Positions 7,022 through 7,116 of a stretch of DNA of 7,116 bases are shown piece by piece. Position 1 is the stretch's first letter, and each line of letters begins with the position of its first letter. This DNA comes from Paracoccaceae bacterium (GTDB lineage Bacteria; Pseudomonadota; Alphaproteobacteria; Rhodobacterales; Rhodobacteraceae): positions 1-7,116 of the forward strand of contig JAOUMG010000093.1 in the NCBI GenBank assembly GCA_029881635.1, given 5' to 3'. Made by a program: the position numbers and the translations under genes. The notes under the pieces were generated by a model. It had not been told where the DNA came from. It was given only the letters and a program-made list of their open reading frames with translations, and did no database searches.

Positions 7022-7116
7022 ATGCCCAGCCTGAACGATATCCGCTCGACCTTCCTCGACTATTTCAAGCGCAATGATCACCGCGTTGTGGACAGCTCGC
7101 CCCTGGTTCCGCGCAA
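7022..7116 (+). CDS. alaS: Alanyl-tRNA synthetase, N-terminal start (3' end outside window)
   Basis: Charges tRNA-Ala with alanine using ATP. Only the first 31 complete codons are present ([20 protein letters not shown], then [11 protein letters not shown]). They match the conserved AlaS N-terminus, where an IRxxFLxYF helix is followed by H-x-V-V-x-S-S-x-L-V-P leading into class II motif 1. AAGG at 7009-7012 precedes the ATG by nine bases. The recA-alaS neighbourhood is common in alphaproteobacteria. The 78-base spacer upstream has a weak promoter-like pair, TGGACA (6952-6957) and GATAAC (6973-6978), but its 15-base spacing is poor. Confidence 0.93.
   Translation, partial: MPSLNDIRSTFLDYFKRNDHRVVDSSPLVPR

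Overview
The window looks like a chromosomal housekeeping segment from an alphaproteobacterium, most likely a Rhodobacterales (Roseobacter-group) species. The evidence is a membrane-bound CckA-type hybrid histidine kinase, a recA controlled by the alphaproteobacterial LexA box (GAAC-N7-GAAC), a CtrA-type box (TTAA-N7-TTAA), the recA-alaS gene order, and moderately GC-rich codon use. I inferred this from protein motifs only, so the genus is not resolved.

Layout, left to right. (1) The 3' part of guaB (IMP dehydrogenase) is followed after 19 bases by an RsmB/NOP-family rRNA cytosine methyltransferase, probably in one transcript. (2) A 103-base gap carries a small inverted repeat, a perfect CtrA-type box and a strong Shine-Dalgarno sequence. 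It leads into cckA, which starts at TTG and encodes a 768-residue kinase with two membrane helices, PAS-like sensor regions, HisKA, HATPase and a C-terminal receiver. (3) About 200 bases follow with no confident gene, though they hold a short coding-like open frame. (4) A small sulfotransferase-family gene lies on the minus strand, convergent with cckA and divergent from recA. (5) The 193-base divergent spacer holds a near-consensus CtrA-type site, a sigma70-like promoter and a LexA box placed at the expected transcription start. (6) recA is complete and ends with a hairpin terminator. (7) A 127-residue NTF2-fold/lumazine-binding-like gene sits directly behind that terminator. (8) The first 31 codons of alaS close the window.

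The regulatory sites are the most informative part. CckA heads the phosphorelay (CckA-ChpT-CtrA) that controls CtrA, and its gene has a CtrA-type box just upstream, which suggests feedback. The recA control region has a textbook SOS operator plus a possible CtrA site, so cell-cycle and DNA-damage control may meet here. I see no mobile element, CRISPR array, tRNA or rRNA, and no clearly unprecedented system. The least explained items are the small NTF2-like gene between recA and alaS, the sulfotransferase gene, and the short open frame downstream of cckA.
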